64,000 nucleotides of DNA from an uncultured Turicimonas sp. (GCA_947854175.1 CANTYJ010000087.1:1-64000), one strand, 5' to 3'. Counted from the first letter of the stretch, positions 1-8,962 are shown. Made by a program: numbers and translations. Notes: generated by a model not told the origin, from the letters alone.

Positions 1-59
1 GCCTAGGACACGACCCTTTCACGGTCGGTACCGGGGTTCGAATCCCCGTAGCGTCGCCA
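1..59 (+). tRNA. tRNA-Glu (anticodon UUC), 5' end cut by the window
   Basis: The visible part holds the end of the D arm, the anticodon arm, T arm and 3' acceptor strand. The anticodon stem CGACC/GGTCG (11-15 with 23-27) closes the 7-base loop CTTTCAC, whose centre TTC (18-20) reads Glu codons. The T arm is CGGGG-TTCGAAT-CCCCG (32-48). The acceptor strand is followed by discriminator G56 and an encoded CCA (57-59). About 17 bases of the 5' end lie outside the window. Confidence 0.95.
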
Positions 60-150
60 TCCATCTTTAAATTCTTCTATTTTATTTACTCCAAAATTCC
101 CGGTGCAGTTATAGAATTCTCCTTAGGTTTAACACAATCCGGAGAAAATC

Positions 151-927
151 ATGACCATTGAGTACACTGGCTCGACAAAGGGCTCCGTACGTCAACACAC
201 TGAAGAAACACTAAAAGCTACTTATGAACATGCGTATACCGTGTTACCAAACCCGGGTGGGGCACCAATAGTAGGAGAGTTGTCTACTCTTCCTCAGACG
301 GATTCTCTTTATCCTGTCGTATTATTTATGCACGGTAGTTCCGGAGTCAATGAACAGACACGTTTGTTAGCCAACTGGCTGGCTGATTCTTTACAGGTTG
401 CAATGGTTGTTCCTGATTCAATGCAAACAGCGGACCGTTTGACTTATTCCTCACCGATTCCCGCCGATGATTATGAAGATATTCATGCAATGAGGCTCGA
501 AGAGCTCAAATATGCAATGCAGAATATTTTTGACGAAGAATTCTGCGACGGACGTGTTTTCATTGCAGGAACCAGTGAAGGCGGTGTCTGTGTAGCCCGC
601 TATGAATCCGATGAAGAAGAGTGGGCTGAGGTCGGCAGAATGATTTTTTCTTGGTCCTGCGAAGACAACTATCACGTACGCGAACACGGTACCAATATCC
701 CGGATTATCTGCCGGTGCTGAACATTATGAGTGCAGCTGATAAATTCTTTAGTCAAAAGAATAGTTATTTGGATAATCCGACTGCTTTGGGCCATGCCGG
801 AAAAGCTCTTGAAAATAATCCTAACGCCCGCATCCTGTTATTACCGGGAGCCCCTCATACTCTGTTTAATCTTCCGGTTGCCCGTGAAGCGATCAAGAAT
901 TTTATTGAAGATACATTAAGACTGTAG
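151..927 (+). CDS. dienelactone-hydrolase-like alpha/beta hydrolase
   Basis: A 258-residue cytoplasmic alpha/beta hydrolase fold protein with no signal peptide. An oxyanion-type HGSSG motif lies at residues 61-65. The nucleophile elbow GTSEGG at 140-145 places Ser142 as nucleophile. Asp197 (SAADKFF) and His236 (PGAPHTLF) complete a likely Ser-Asp-His triad. The dienelactone hydrolase family is the closest match, although classic members use Cys as nucleophile, so this is better read as a serine esterase relative of unknown substrate. The ATG at 151 is preceded by a GGAGA ribosome site. It sits 91 bases after the tRNA and converges with the next gene, sharing a hairpin between them. Confidence 0.75.
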   Translation: MTIEYTGSTKGSVRQHTEETLKATYEHAYTVLPNPGGAPIVGELSTLPQTDSLYPVVLFMHGSSGVNEQTRLLANWLADSLQVAMVVPDSMQTADRLTYSSPIPADDYEDIHAMRLEELKYAMQNIFDEEFCDGRVFIAGTSEGGVCVARYESDEEEWAEVGRMIFSWSCEDNYHVREHGTNIPDYLPVLNIMSAADKFFSQKNSYLDNPTALGHAGKALENNPNARILLLPGAPHTLFNLPVAREAIKNFIEDTLRL

Positions 928-944
928 TTCTATTCTTGAAGAAA

Positions 945-973
945 AGCTCCGATTTCCAATCTGCGTCGGAGCT
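945..973. terminator. bidirectional terminator hairpin
   Basis: AGCTCCGA (945-952) pairs perfectly with TCGGAGCT (966-973) across a 13-base loop. It lies between two convergent genes and overlaps the stop codon of the minus-strand EamA gene. T-rich stretches follow on both strands, though neither is a long pure U tract. Confidence 0.6.
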
Positions 974-1841
974 ATTTCTTTGGCGGATTATTTTTCTTGA
1001 CCAGATAACTCGCAAAAATACCCGAGAATACAATAATCAGCATTCCGCAGACGATAGGCAGCGTCACCGGTTCATTAAAGACAATTTCTCCGAGAATGGT
1101 AGAAAACAGAATGACGGTGTACTGAAGGGAGCTTGATAAAACTAGATTTCCCCGGCTAAAAGCTAATGTCAATGTAAATTGTCCGATTGTGGCGCAAAGA
1201 CAGAATGCCAAAATATAAGTAAGGTTGGTTAAGTCCCAAGCTGTAAATCCGCCTGTCATAAAGATACCGGTGAGACCACAGACGGCTCCGACCAAAACGA
1301 GATAGAAAATAATCTTTGGTTCAGGTTCATGCAGAAGACCGAGACGTTTTACATAGCCTGTAGCAATTGCTGTACATAGACCGGCTAAAAGACCAACGCA
1401 GGCAGCTCCCAATTCGTGAGGAGCCAGAGTGGGTCCGAGAAGAATAACGACACCGATAAAACCGACGACTAACGTTCCGATCAATCCCCAATTGATATGG
1501 GCATGTTTGAACAAAGAAAAAGCGACAACGGCGGTTCCCAAAAACAATGGTGCTGTGTAATTCAAAGTCATTGCCAATCCAAGATTCAGATGCATCATGG
1601 AGTAAATACCGGCTACCATCGCTGCTGTTCCTGCCAAAGAACGAATTAAATGCTCTACAGGATGTTTTGTTGCCAAAGTAATACCTTTTAGCCGAAGCAT
1701 GAAATAAAAGGTAATGACGCCGAAAATGGAGCGGTAGAAGAGGATCTGCCAAGAGTTGATATCAACTTCGCCGGCGAATTTGACAAACATTGCATACAAT
1801 GCATAAAACACTGCAGCTACTACCATCCATAATGATTGCAT
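972..1841 (-). CDS. EamA/DMT-family permease
   Basis: A 289-residue inner-membrane protein with about ten hydrophobic segments in two homologous halves, typical of the EamA branch of the drug/metabolite transporter superfamily. The N-terminal half shows the characteristic FYRSIFG loop after the second helix, and a Lys-rich cytoplasmic tail follows the last helix (SYLVKKNNPPKK). Members export amino acids, nucleotides or other small metabolites; the substrate here cannot be told. It is a clear paralogue of the permease at 6530-7423: both share an FYRS motif, an HLIR motif and a YTxxLFL segment. It is separated by 79 bases from the DASS gene transcribed in the same direction. Confidence 0.85.
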   Translation of the reverse strand: MQSLWMVVAAVFYALYAMFVKFAGEVDINSWQILFYRSIFGVITFYFMLRLKGITLATKHPVEHLIRSLAGTAAMVAGIYSMMHLNLGLAMTLNYTAPLFLGTAVVAFSLFKHAHINWGLIGTLVVGFIGVVILLGPTLAPHELGAACVGLLAGLCTAIATGYVKRLGLLHEPEPKIIFYLVLVGAVCGLTGIFMTGGFTAWDLTNLTYILAFCLCATIGQFTLTLAFSRGNLVLSSSLQYTVILFSTILGEIVFNEPVTLPIVCGMLIIVFSGIFASYLVKKNNPPKK

Positions 1842-1869
1842 AACGGAGAACTAAAGAGACAATGAAATA

Positions 1870-1900
1870 CGGCTTCCAATGCTACTCGCAACGGAAGCCG
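1870..1900 (-). terminator. hairpin after the DASS carrier gene
   Basis: CGGCTTCC (1870-1877) pairs with GGAAGCCG (1893-1900) over a 15-base loop. It starts 20 bases downstream of the DASS stop on the minus strand and is followed there by TATTTCATT, a weak U tract. It probably separates the DASS transcript from the EamA gene. Confidence 0.5.
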
Positions 1901-1920
1901 TTAAAAGCCAAATTAAGTGT

Positions 1921-3447
1921 TTACATCGGGATATTAAGGGAATCACCTAAAACGATACAAACAAAGGCGATTACGATAATTGAAATGATATTCAGCCAGA
2001 AGCCGGCTTTAACCATTTCACCGATTGAAATACGGCCGGTACCGAAAATAATGGCGTTCGGCGGAGTAGCAACCGGCATCATAAATGCAGCAGAAGCACC
2101 GATGGTTGTGACCAGGAGGACCTGTTCAACCGGAACATTCAGGACCGGAGCGGCAGCTGCTAAAAGCGGAAGCATGGTGGCAGCAAGGGCTGTGTTGCTG
2201 GTAAATTCAGTTGCGAATACGACCAGTGCACAGACACCAAAGATGATGATCCACACCGGCATACCTGCAAAGGCTGTTGCCTGGGCTGCAATAAGGTTTG
2301 CTGCGCCGGTTGACTGAATAGCTGCTGCCATGGACAAGCCGCCACCGAAAAGAAGCAGAACGTCCCAAGGAATGTTTTCACAGTGGGCCCAGTCCAGAGC
2401 TCTTTCACCTTTATTGAAGTTAACCGGAATACAGAACAAAGAGACACCGGCCGCCATAGCGATGACAGCGTCACTGACCTGTCTGAAAGGTCTGGTTCCG
2501 TCTTCCAGAGTAAAGGAGCGGATTGGAGAACCGAAACACCAGAGAATGACTGTAATAACGAAAACTGTCAGAACAATTTTTTCTCCGGCACTTAATTTGC
2601 CGAGTTTAGCCAGTTCATTGGCGATCCATTTTTTACCGCCGGCAATTTCTTTCATCTGTGTCTTGAACAGGAACTTGGTCAACAGGATCCAGCTCAAAGG
2701 CATCAGGATCAAAACAACCGGCATACCAACTTTCATCCACTCAACAATGGTGACTTCTATACCGTAGGTTTGTTGTACAAAGCGAACGAAGATACCATTC
2801 GGAGGTGAACCGATGATGGTTCCCATACCACCGATAGAGGCACCGTAAGCGACAGCAAGCAAAACGCAGATACCGAAGTTCTTTTCGTCCTGGGTGATGG
2901 TGCGGGAAGGGGAGGCCTGACGGATAACGCTCATGACAGCCATTGCAATGGGCACCATCATGGCAGCCGTTGCGGAATTGGACACCCACATGGAAATAAA
3001 TCCTGTAGAGAGCATCACACCGGCAACAATAGCACCCGGACTGGTACCGACGATTTTCATCGTTGACAAAGCGATACGCTTATCCAAGCCCCAACGTTGA
3101 ATACCGGCCGCCAAAAGGAATCCGCCCAAGAACAGATAAATGGTATCTGAAGCGTAAGGGATGAGTGTTTTAGCCAGCGTTGTTACATCGCATAAAGGAT
3201 AAAGGATGATAGGCAACATCGCCGTAACAGCAATAGGGACGGTTTCAGTAAACCACCATAAAGCCATCCATAAGAGAATTGCCAAGCAGGCTTTTGTAGC
3301 GTGAGTTATTGCGACGACATTACCAGAACCGTTGACGTATGAGTCCGGCAGGACAAAATACAACAAAAGTGCGAGAAACGGCGCAAATATTAAGGCGAAC
3401 CTCTTTGAGTTTCTTGAGAAGGCGCCCATTTGTGTCGGTGTCTCCAT
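1921..3447 (-). CDS. DASS-family (SLC13-like) dicarboxylate:sodium symporter
   Basis: A 508-residue polytopic inner-membrane carrier of the divalent anion:sodium symporter family, which takes up succinate, fumarate, malate or related anions with Na+. Family hallmarks are the first hairpin motif SNSATAAMMVP (156-166), then GTIIGSPPNG (209-218). The second SNT motif is at 417-419 (SNTALAATMLP) and the mirror loop ATPPNAIIFGTG at 460-471. The first motif reads SNS instead of the more usual SNT. The N-terminal 15 residues are hydrophilic. The upstream region carries two inverted repeats that look like operators. Together with DcuC and the Dcu carrier it gives this segment three different C4-dicarboxylate systems. 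Confidence 0.9.
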   Translation of the reverse strand: METPTQMGAFSRNSKRFALIFAPFLALLLYFVLPDSYVNGSGNVVAITHATKACLAILLWMALWWFTETVPIAVTAMLPIILYPLCDVTTLAKTLIPYASDTIYLFLGGFLLAAGIQRWGLDKRIALSTMKIVGTSPGAIVAGVMLSTGFISMWVSNSATAAMMVPIAMAVMSVIRQASPSRTITQDEKNFGICVLLAVAYGASIGGMGTIIGSPPNGIFVRFVQQTYGIEVTIVEWMKVGMPVVLILMPLSWILLTKFLFKTQMKEIAGGKKWIANELAKLGKLSAGEKIVLTVFVITVILWCFGSPIRSFTLEDGTRPFRQVSDAVIAMAAGVSLFCIPVNFNKGERALDWAHCENIPWDVLLLFGGGLSMAAAIQSTGAANLIAAQATAFAGMPVWIIIFGVCALVVFATEFTSNTALAATMLPLLAAAAPVLNVPVEQVLLVTTIGASAAFMMPVATPPNAIIFGTGRISIGEMVKAGFWLNIISIIVIAFVCIVLGDSLNIPM

Positions 3448-3505
3448 AATTGCTCCCGGAAAAATTTATATGTTTTTAATGTCTCAATTAAGTCTTTTCT
3501 GACTC

Positions 3506-3529
3506 ATAAAGACTAACTTCGATCTTTAT
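3506..3529. promoter_or_regulatory. inverted repeat ATAAAGA-N10-TCTTTAT upstream of the DASS gene
   Basis: ATAAAGA (3506-3512) and TCTTTAT (3523-3529) form a perfect 7-base inverted repeat with a 10-base gap. It lies about 60-80 bases before the DASS start codon. A second repeat with the same spacer length lies further upstream, so both may be regulator sites. The binding protein is unknown. Confidence 0.4.
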
Positions 3530-3594
3530 ACACAAAAAAATTAAAAAAACTTAAAAATGAAGAAGAAAATTTCATTTATCGTACCTTTTTAACT

Positions 3595-3622
3595 ATATTG
3601 TGACTAAAATTTTTCACAATAT
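3595..3622. promoter_or_regulatory. inverted repeat ATATTGTGA-N10-TCACAATAT upstream of the DASS gene
   Basis: ATATTGTGA (3595-3603) and TCACAATAT (3614-3622) are a perfect 9-base inverted repeat with a 10-base spacer, in an AT-rich intergenic region. The half-sites resemble CRP/FNR-family half-sites, but the spacer is too long for CRP (6). It sits about 150 bases before the DASS start and just after the msbA terminator. An operator is the likeliest reading. Confidence 0.5.
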
Positions 3623-3654
3623 GATAAATATGTACTTTTAATATAAAAATTATC

Positions 3655-3678
3655 GAAAAAAGCTGCCGAAGCAGCTTT
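3655..3678 (-). terminator. msbA terminator with UUCG loop
   Basis: On the minus strand AAAGCTGC-TTCG-GCAGCTTT forms a perfect 8-bp stem with a UUCG tetraloop and runs into TTTTTT. It begins 16 bases after the msbA stop codon. This is a textbook intrinsic terminator. Confidence 0.9.
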
Positions 3679-3694
3679 GGGTGAGAAAAAGGTT

Positions 3695-5461
3695 TTAGCT
3701 TTGTTCAGCCTGTTTGGAGGTATCGTTGAACTGAATATTGTAGAGGTGGGCGTAATGGCCGCCTTTTTCCAGCAACTCAACGTGCGTTCCACACTCAACG
3801 ATTTCGCCTTCATCCATGACAACGATAAGGTCAGCGTTAATGACAGTAGAAAGACGGTGAGCTACGACAAAACTCGTTCTTCCTTTCTGTAATTCTTCGA
3901 GGGAAGCCTGAATGTATTTTTCAGATTCTGTATCCAATGCACTGGTTGCTTCATCAAGTAAAAGCAAAGGAGCATTCTTTAAAAGAGCTCTTGCAATTGA
4001 GATACGCTGCTTTTGACCGCCAGAAAGTTTTGAACCCCGTTCACCGATGATTGTATTAAATCCGTTCGGAAGACTTTCGATCAAAGGCATCAGATAAGCA
4101 GCTTCAGCAACTTTTCTAATTTCTGCTTCGCTTGTCTTATGGGCTGCACCGTAGGCAATGTTTGCAGCAATCGTGTCATCGAATAAAACAACGTCCTGAG
4201 TGACCAACGAAATCTGTTCACGGATACTTTGAAGAGTTAATTCGTTTTGAGAGACACCGTCAAAGAGGATTTCTCCGGAAGCAGGAATCAGAAATCTCGG
4301 AATAAGATTGATAATGGTTGTCTTACCGGCACCGGAAGCACCGACCAAAGCAATCATTTGACCTGCTTTAACTTTCAGATTGAAATTTTTAAGAGAAGGT
4401 CTTTCTGCAGTCGGGTACTGATAGGTTACGTTTCTAAATTCAACATCCCCTTTAATTCTTCCGAGGGTTTTGTCTCCCGGATCTTTTTCTACAGGAATAT
4501 CAATCATGTCGTACAAGCTGGCAGCTGCAGCGGACATTTTTGCAATGTTTCCGTTAAGATTTGCCAGTTTCTTAATTGCCGGCAGCATTAACAGCATGGC
4601 AGAAATGTAAGTGACGAACTCAGAGAAACTTAACATTTCCTGCTGGGCCTGGATCAAAGCTACAAACACCACAATGGCTACGCCGCACATACTGACGATC
4701 TGTGTCAGAGGCGTACCTAAACTTTGGACAACTTTGCTCTTTACTGCCAATCCCTTAAGTTTGCGGTTGACATGGGAGAAACGTTCTTCTTCAAATTTGT
4801 ATGCGTTATAGATTTTGACTAAGCGTTCTGCCTGATAAATTTCAGTCAGAAGTGTGATCATTTGGCCGAAGGTTTCCTGATTTGTTGTCTGCAATTTCTT
4901 CATTCTTGAGCTGACAGCTTTCAGGATGAGGATAAGGAAGGGGCCTACGATGAATGTTACTGCAGTGAGCTGCCAGTTGTGCCACAAAAGCACGAGGAGC
5001 AGGCCAATGACTTGCAGTGAGTCACGAATCATAACCGTCAGAACTTCTGAAGCACTGCTAAGGGCCTGACTGGCTTCATTGACATATCTGGAGATGACGC
5101 GGCCGGATTGTTCTTTTTGGACGGTTTCATCGGGCCAGTGGATCATTTTATTGAACATGGTCAGTCTGACCTGCAAGAGGACTGACTGGGAAACTTTTTG
5201 CAAAAGATAATTACTGCCGAATTGGCCACCGCCATGGAGGATGGAAATTCCAATCAAGGCCAGAGGAGCCCAAATAGCAACCAGGCCATTTTTTTCGTAA
5301 AAGCCGAGATCGGTCAACTTACCTAATAACAATGCCATCAAAGACGATGTCGATGCTGAAATAATCATCGAAATCAAGGCAAGTCCGATATAAAACTTGT
5401 ATGGAGGAAGATAAGAAAACAATCTTCCCAGGGGTTCATTTTTAAATTTGGATGTGTTCAA
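3695..5461 (-). CDS. msbA: lipid A export ABC transporter MsbA
   Basis: A 588-residue fused half-transporter that flips lipid A-core across the inner membrane. Residues about 20-310 form the six-helix ABC exporter domain. The ATPase domain follows: Walker A GASGAGKTT (374-382), signature LSGGQ (479-483), Walker B LLLLDEATSALD (499-510) and the switch His in VVAHRLST. Length matches MsbA proteins (about 580). It is divergent from a GT9 LPS glycosyltransferase gene with only 83 bases between the start codons. That shared promoter region supports the lipid A/LPS role over a drug exporter, although the sequence alone cannot fully exclude other type I exporters. Confidence 0.88.
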   Translation of the reverse strand: MNTSKFKNEPLGRLFSYLPPYKFYIGLALISMIISASTSSLMALLLGKLTDLGFYEKNGLVAIWAPLALIGISILHGGGQFGSNYLLQKVSQSVLLQVRLTMFNKMIHWPDETVQKEQSGRVISRYVNEASQALSSASEVLTVMIRDSLQVIGLLLVLLWHNWQLTAVTFIVGPFLILILKAVSSRMKKLQTTNQETFGQMITLLTEIYQAERLVKIYNAYKFEEERFSHVNRKLKGLAVKSKVVQSLGTPLTQIVSMCGVAIVVFVALIQAQQEMLSFSEFVTYISAMLLMLPAIKKLANLNGNIAKMSAAAASLYDMIDIPVEKDPGDKTLGRIKGDVEFRNVTYQYPTAERPSLKNFNLKVKAGQMIALVGASGAGKTTIINLIPRFLIPASGEILFDGVSQNELTLQSIREQISLVTQDVVLFDDTIAANIAYGAAHKTSEAEIRKVAEAAYLMPLIESLPNGFNTIIGERGSKLSGGQKQRISIARALLKNAPLLLLDEATSALDTESEKYIQASLEELQKGRTSFVVAHRLSTVINADLIVVMDEGEIVECGTHVELLEKGGHYAHLYNIQFNDTSKQAEQS

Positions 5462-5544
5462 TGCTGTACTCAGAAGAACAAACTAAAAGTAGTATTCTAA
5501 AATGATTACACTATCGAAATTACCTGCTAACTGAAACAATTTAT

Positions 5545-6486
5545 ATGTCAAAATTATTTGTCAGACTTCCGAACCATATCGGTGATGCTGTTATGTCGAT
5601 GCCGGCCCTTGATTTGCTAGAAGCATCAGGCTTTGAACTGTGTTTAGTAGGCAAGCCGTTTGTGGGAGAACTTTTTGAAGGCACGAGGCGCCGATTTGAT
5701 CCGATTGAAGGTAATCTTTTAGATGATATTAAAAGAATCCGTGCGTTGGCAGCCACTGTAAAAAAACCGAGAGGATTACTTTTACCAAACTCAATCGGTT
5801 CAGCAATTTTATTTAGAGCAGCCGGCATTAAATGCACAGGGTACGCTACTGACGGTCGTTCACTGTTGTTAGAACACGCCATTCCCAACCCGGGAAGAAT
5901 GCATGAGGTAGAAAGATTTTTCCATGTTGCATATGAAGCTTTGAAGGCATGGGGAATCAAGCCGGCGTACGACAAAGTTCCAAAGCGCCTCAATATGAAA
6001 TTGGCGCAAAGAAACGAAGCCGGAGCAAGAAACCTTATTTCTAAGATCCATCTACCAGAAAAATACGCGATTTTGGCACCGATAGCCAAAGGTAGACATG
6101 AAGGGAAAGAAAAATACTGGAAACACTTTAACGAGTTGGTTAAACCGTTAAAAGACAAAGGTATTACGCCGGTTGTTTTTCCTGCCAAGGACGAGATTGA
6201 AGCAGCTAAACTGGCCTGCCCGAATGCAACGATCTACGAGCCGACAAGCCTAGGCAATTTCGCGGCCCTCTGTTCTAAGGCAGCTATTGTAATTGCCAAT
6301 GATTCCGGGGTAAGTCACATTGCATCGGCCGTCCATGCACCCCAGGTGACTATTGTCGGTGTTACTGATACTGACAGAACCAGTCCGTGGAGTGATATTA
6401 ATGTAATAGTTGGTGAAAAAGGCAGATGGCCTGATGTTCCGGAAGTGTTAGAAGCGGTAGAGAAGGTTTTAAAGAAGAGCAGATAA
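5545..6486 (+). CDS. glycosyltransferase family 9 (LPS heptosyltransferase-like)
   Basis: A 313-residue GT-B enzyme of family 9, which adds ADP-heptose to the inner core of lipopolysaccharide on the cytoplasmic face. The N-terminal half opens with FVRLPNHIGDAVMSMPAL (5-22), the GDxxMxxPxL acceptor-side signature of WaaC/WaaF. The C-terminal half has the donor-site NDSGVSHIASA (252-262), followed by TIVGVTDTDRTSPWS where heptosyltransferases usually have VALFGPTxPxxTGP. The shorter length and altered donor loop mean the sugar or acceptor may differ from WaaF. It is divergent from msbA. Confidence 0.8.
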   Translation: MSKLFVRLPNHIGDAVMSMPALDLLEASGFELCLVGKPFVGELFEGTRRRFDPIEGNLLDDIKRIRALAATVKKPRGLLLPNSIGSAILFRAAGIKCTGYATDGRSLLLEHAIPNPGRMHEVERFFHVAYEALKAWGIKPAYDKVPKRLNMKLAQRNEAGARNLISKIHLPEKYAILAPIAKGRHEGKEKYWKHFNELVKPLKDKGITPVVFPAKDEIEAAKLACPNATIYEPTSLGNFAALCSKAAIVIANDSGVSHIASAVHAPQVTIVGVTDTDRTSPWSDINVIVGEKGRWPDVPEVLEAVEKVLKKSR

Positions 6487-6529
6487 AAAATTTCAGCGAT
6501 ACCTTTATTGATTCAGAAATTACATTTTT

Positions 6530-7423
6530 ATGCTGATTCAGTCTTTTTGGGCCCTAGCTGCTGCGGCATCATTTTCTTCCATGGCAGCTTTTGTAAAGTT
6601 AAGTAATTCTACTTTCGGGCCCATTGAGCTGGTCTTCTACCGCTCTTTATTTACCATGATTGCGATGCTGGTTGTGGTCAAAATAAACGGCTATTCTCTA
6701 AAAACATATCATCTCGGCGGTCACCTGATCCGGGATATTCTTGGTCTTATTTCGACGGTTGTATGGTTTTTTACTTTGGGCAAACTTGCTCTCGGAACCA
6801 ACATTACATTGACATATACAACGTCATTATTTCTATCAGTAAATTTTATTATTCTTGCATTTATCAGGCATAAGCCTATTCCTTGGGGACCAATACTTGC
6901 TATTTTGATAGGTTTTCTTGGGATCGTTACTATTTTGCAGCCGACCTTCCATGACGGAGACGAAATCCCTGCTCTCTTATGCCTTTGTGTCGCTTGTCTT
7001 GACTTAGGTATTTACTGGCAGGTCAGACGGTTAGGAAGGTGGGGAGAGCCTTCCTGGCGGATCGTTTTTTATTTTTCTTTTTTCTCTACCATTGCCACTT
7101 TAGCTGCCGTCTACATCTTTGAAGACGGGCTTCATATACCGAACGTTACTTCGGGTCTTTGTCTGCTGGCAATCGGTTCATTGGCAACATTGGGTTTAAT
7201 TTCAGCAACACGAGCCTGGGTTGGAGGCAATATGTTGCTGGTCTCCTGTCTAGGATTTTCTGCTATTCCTTTTTCTGAAGCTATCAGTATTTTTGTGTTT
7301 GACAATATTCCTGGACTTTATACGATTATCGGGATGCTACTAATATTAATTGCCGGAATAGCGGCAACGATTTTTACTAAGAAAGCAGAAGAAGCAGAAA
7401 AGAAAATTGCTAAAAAACAGTAG
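6530..7423 (+). CDS. EamA/DMT-family permease
   Basis: A 297-residue protein with ten predicted membrane helices in two EamA repeats, ending in a charged cytoplasmic tail rich in Lys and Glu (KKAEEAEKKIAKK). Substrate is unknown. It resembles the permease at 972-1841 in the FYRSLF loop, the HLIR motif and the YTTSLFL segment, so the two are likely diverged duplicates. It follows the glycosyltransferase by 43 bases on the same strand and may be co-transcribed with it, though no functional link is evident. No strong ribosome site is visible before the ATG. Confidence 0.85.
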   Translation: MLIQSFWALAAAASFSSMAAFVKLSNSTFGPIELVFYRSLFTMIAMLVVVKINGYSLKTYHLGGHLIRDILGLISTVVWFFTLGKLALGTNITLTYTTSLFLSVNFIILAFIRHKPIPWGPILAILIGFLGIVTILQPTFHDGDEIPALLCLCVACLDLGIYWQVRRLGRWGEPSWRIVFYFSFFSTIATLAAVYIFEDGLHIPNVTSGLCLLAIGSLATLGLISATRAWVGGNMLLVSCLGFSAIPFSEAISIFVFDNIPGLYTIIGMLLILIAGIAATIFTKKAEEAEKKIAKKQ

Positions 7424-7529
7424 GTATTTCTACTAATTTAATTAAAAATTCAAAGAAGACTCCGAGTCCTTTGTTTCATTAAGTCTAGAATTAAGAAACA
7501 AATTATTACAGTACTCAAGGAGACTGCTT

Positions 7530-8912
7530 ATGCAAACCCTATCTCTATGGCTGTCAGTAGCGATTATATTTCTGACAGGCTGGGCCATTGTTAAAAAGTA
7601 CCAGGTCAATATGGTACTTTTTCTGGCCGGTTTTTTATTGAACGTCTTGGCGTTATTTAACGGGACGACTGATTTCCTTCCCAAGAATGCAACTCCTACA
7701 GGTTTATTAGGTTTTGACCTGTTTGAATTGTTCAGAGCTATTTGCCGTACACAGATTGCCGGAGTTGGATTTATCATTTTAGTTTCAGGCGGTTTTGCTG
7801 CTTATATGCAAGCCTGCGGCGCTTCAGACCGTTTCGTTACTGTCTGTGCCAAACCGATTTCTTATTTAAAGAATCCGTACGTTATTCTGGCTTTTGTCTT
7901 TATTCTCGGTCACTGCCTGGGTCTGGTCATTACATCTGCTGCCGGACTGGCAATGCTATTGATTGTTACTGTCTACCCACTTATTATCAGTGCCGGCTGT
8001 TCTCCTTTAGCTGCTGCTGCGGTGGTTGCCAGCGTATTGTGCGTGGGTTACGCCCCTGCCTCCGGTGTTGCTGTGATGGCTGCTGAATTAGTTCATCTTG
8101 ATCCTGTTGAATACCTTGTGGGTTACCAATTGGTTATGGCGGCTCCAACAGTTCTCATGATGGCTATTGCCCACGTTATCGTTCAACGCTACTACGATAA
8201 AAAAGACGGCGATGTTGGACAAGTTGCCGATATTAAAGAGCTCGAAGCTAAGAAGAAAGAGCTTGAAAAAACACCTCTGGTATACGCCTTCATGCCTGTT
8301 TTACCATTGGTTCTTCTTCTTATCTTTAACAAGATGGTCTATAAGACCATTACGATGAATGTAGCAACAGCAATGTTCCTGTCTTGGTTCGTTTGCTTCC
8401 TTATTGATCTTGTTGTGAGAAGAGATACGAAGAAATCCTTTGATTTGTCATTTTCAATGTTCAAAGGTATGGGTTCTATCCTGACAAGTACCGTAGGTTT
8501 GATTTTCGTTGCAGCCTTCTTTGCAAAGGGCTTACAAAGCGTTGGCTTGATTTCATTCCTGATTGATGTGGCCAAGAACTGCGGTATGGGCGTTACAGGG
8601 ACAGGCGTTGTCTTGTCAGCGATCATCGGTTTAGTAACTGTGCTGACCGGTTCCGGTGTTGCTGCTTTCACAAGTTTGGCCCACGTTATTCCAGAAGTTG
8701 CACAGCATTTGAATTCAGACGGTATTGCTATCATGCTCATGATGCACACTGCTTCTGAAATGCTCCGTGCTATTTCTCCGGTTGCAGGCGTAATCCTTAT
8801 TGTTGCCGGTTTTGCCAAGGTCAATCCGTTACAGGTGGTTAGACGTACTTGGATACCATGCGTAGTCGGTTATCTGACTATGCTCTGTGTCGTAACACTG
8901 TTATTCGGTTAA
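7530..8912 (+). CDS. dcuC: anaerobic C4-dicarboxylate transporter, DcuC family
   Basis: A 460-residue inner-membrane carrier with about 12 hydrophobic segments and a charged central cytoplasmic loop (KELEAKKKELEKTP, near residue 235). Family features include the N-terminal GWAIVKKYQVNMVLFLAG stretch, the GHCLGLVITSAAGLAML segment and the C-terminal LTGSGVAAFTSLAHVIP motif. DcuC proteins exchange fumarate or aspartate for succinate during fumarate respiration, or export succinate during fermentation. The ATG is preceded by a good AAGGAGA site, and the gene ends 13 bases before a strong terminator, so it is probably monocistronic. Confidence 0.88.
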   Translation: MQTLSLWLSVAIIFLTGWAIVKKYQVNMVLFLAGFLLNVLALFNGTTDFLPKNATPTGLLGFDLFELFRAICRTQIAGVGFIILVSGGFAAYMQACGASDRFVTVCAKPISYLKNPYVILAFVFILGHCLGLVITSAAGLAMLLIVTVYPLIISAGCSPLAAAAVVASVLCVGYAPASGVAVMAAELVHLDPVEYLVGYQLVMAAPTVLMMAIAHVIVQRYYDKKDGDVGQVADIKELEAKKKELEKTPLVYAFMPVLPLVLLLIFNKMVYKTITMNVATAMFLSWFVCFLIDLVVRRDTKKSFDLSFSMFKGMGSILTSTVGLIFVAAFFAKGLQSVGLISFLIDVAKNCGMGVTGTGVVLSAIIGLVTVLTGSGVAAFTSLAHVIPEVAQHLNSDGIAIMLMMHTASEMLRAISPVAGVILIVAGFAKVNPLQVVRRTWIPCVVGYLTMLCVVTLLFG

Positions 8913-8925
8913 TCCTTAATTCGTG

Positions 8926-8962
8926 AAAAAACTCCGGTCTTTCATCAAGATCGGAGTTTTTT
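8926..8962 (+). terminator. dcuC terminator
   Basis: ACTCCGGTCT (8931-8940) pairs with AGATCGGAGT (8948-8957), one G-T wobble, with a 7-base loop. The stem is flanked by A5 before and T6 after, so it can act in both directions. It closes the dcuC transcript. Confidence 0.9.

Noticed and set aside
1-59. tRNA-Glu 3' end as an integration site for the conjugative element
   Set aside because: The element lies 40 kb away and no second copy of the tRNA 3' sequence was seen near 40033-40060 or at the right edge.
1862-2317. 151-codon frame antisense to the DASS gene
   Set aside because: The opposite strand encodes a carrier with clear family motifs, and this frame has no ribosome site.
5541-6188. 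215-codon frame antisense to the GT9 glycosyltransferase gene
   Set aside because: It mirrors a well-supported enzyme with conserved motifs and has no family features of its own.
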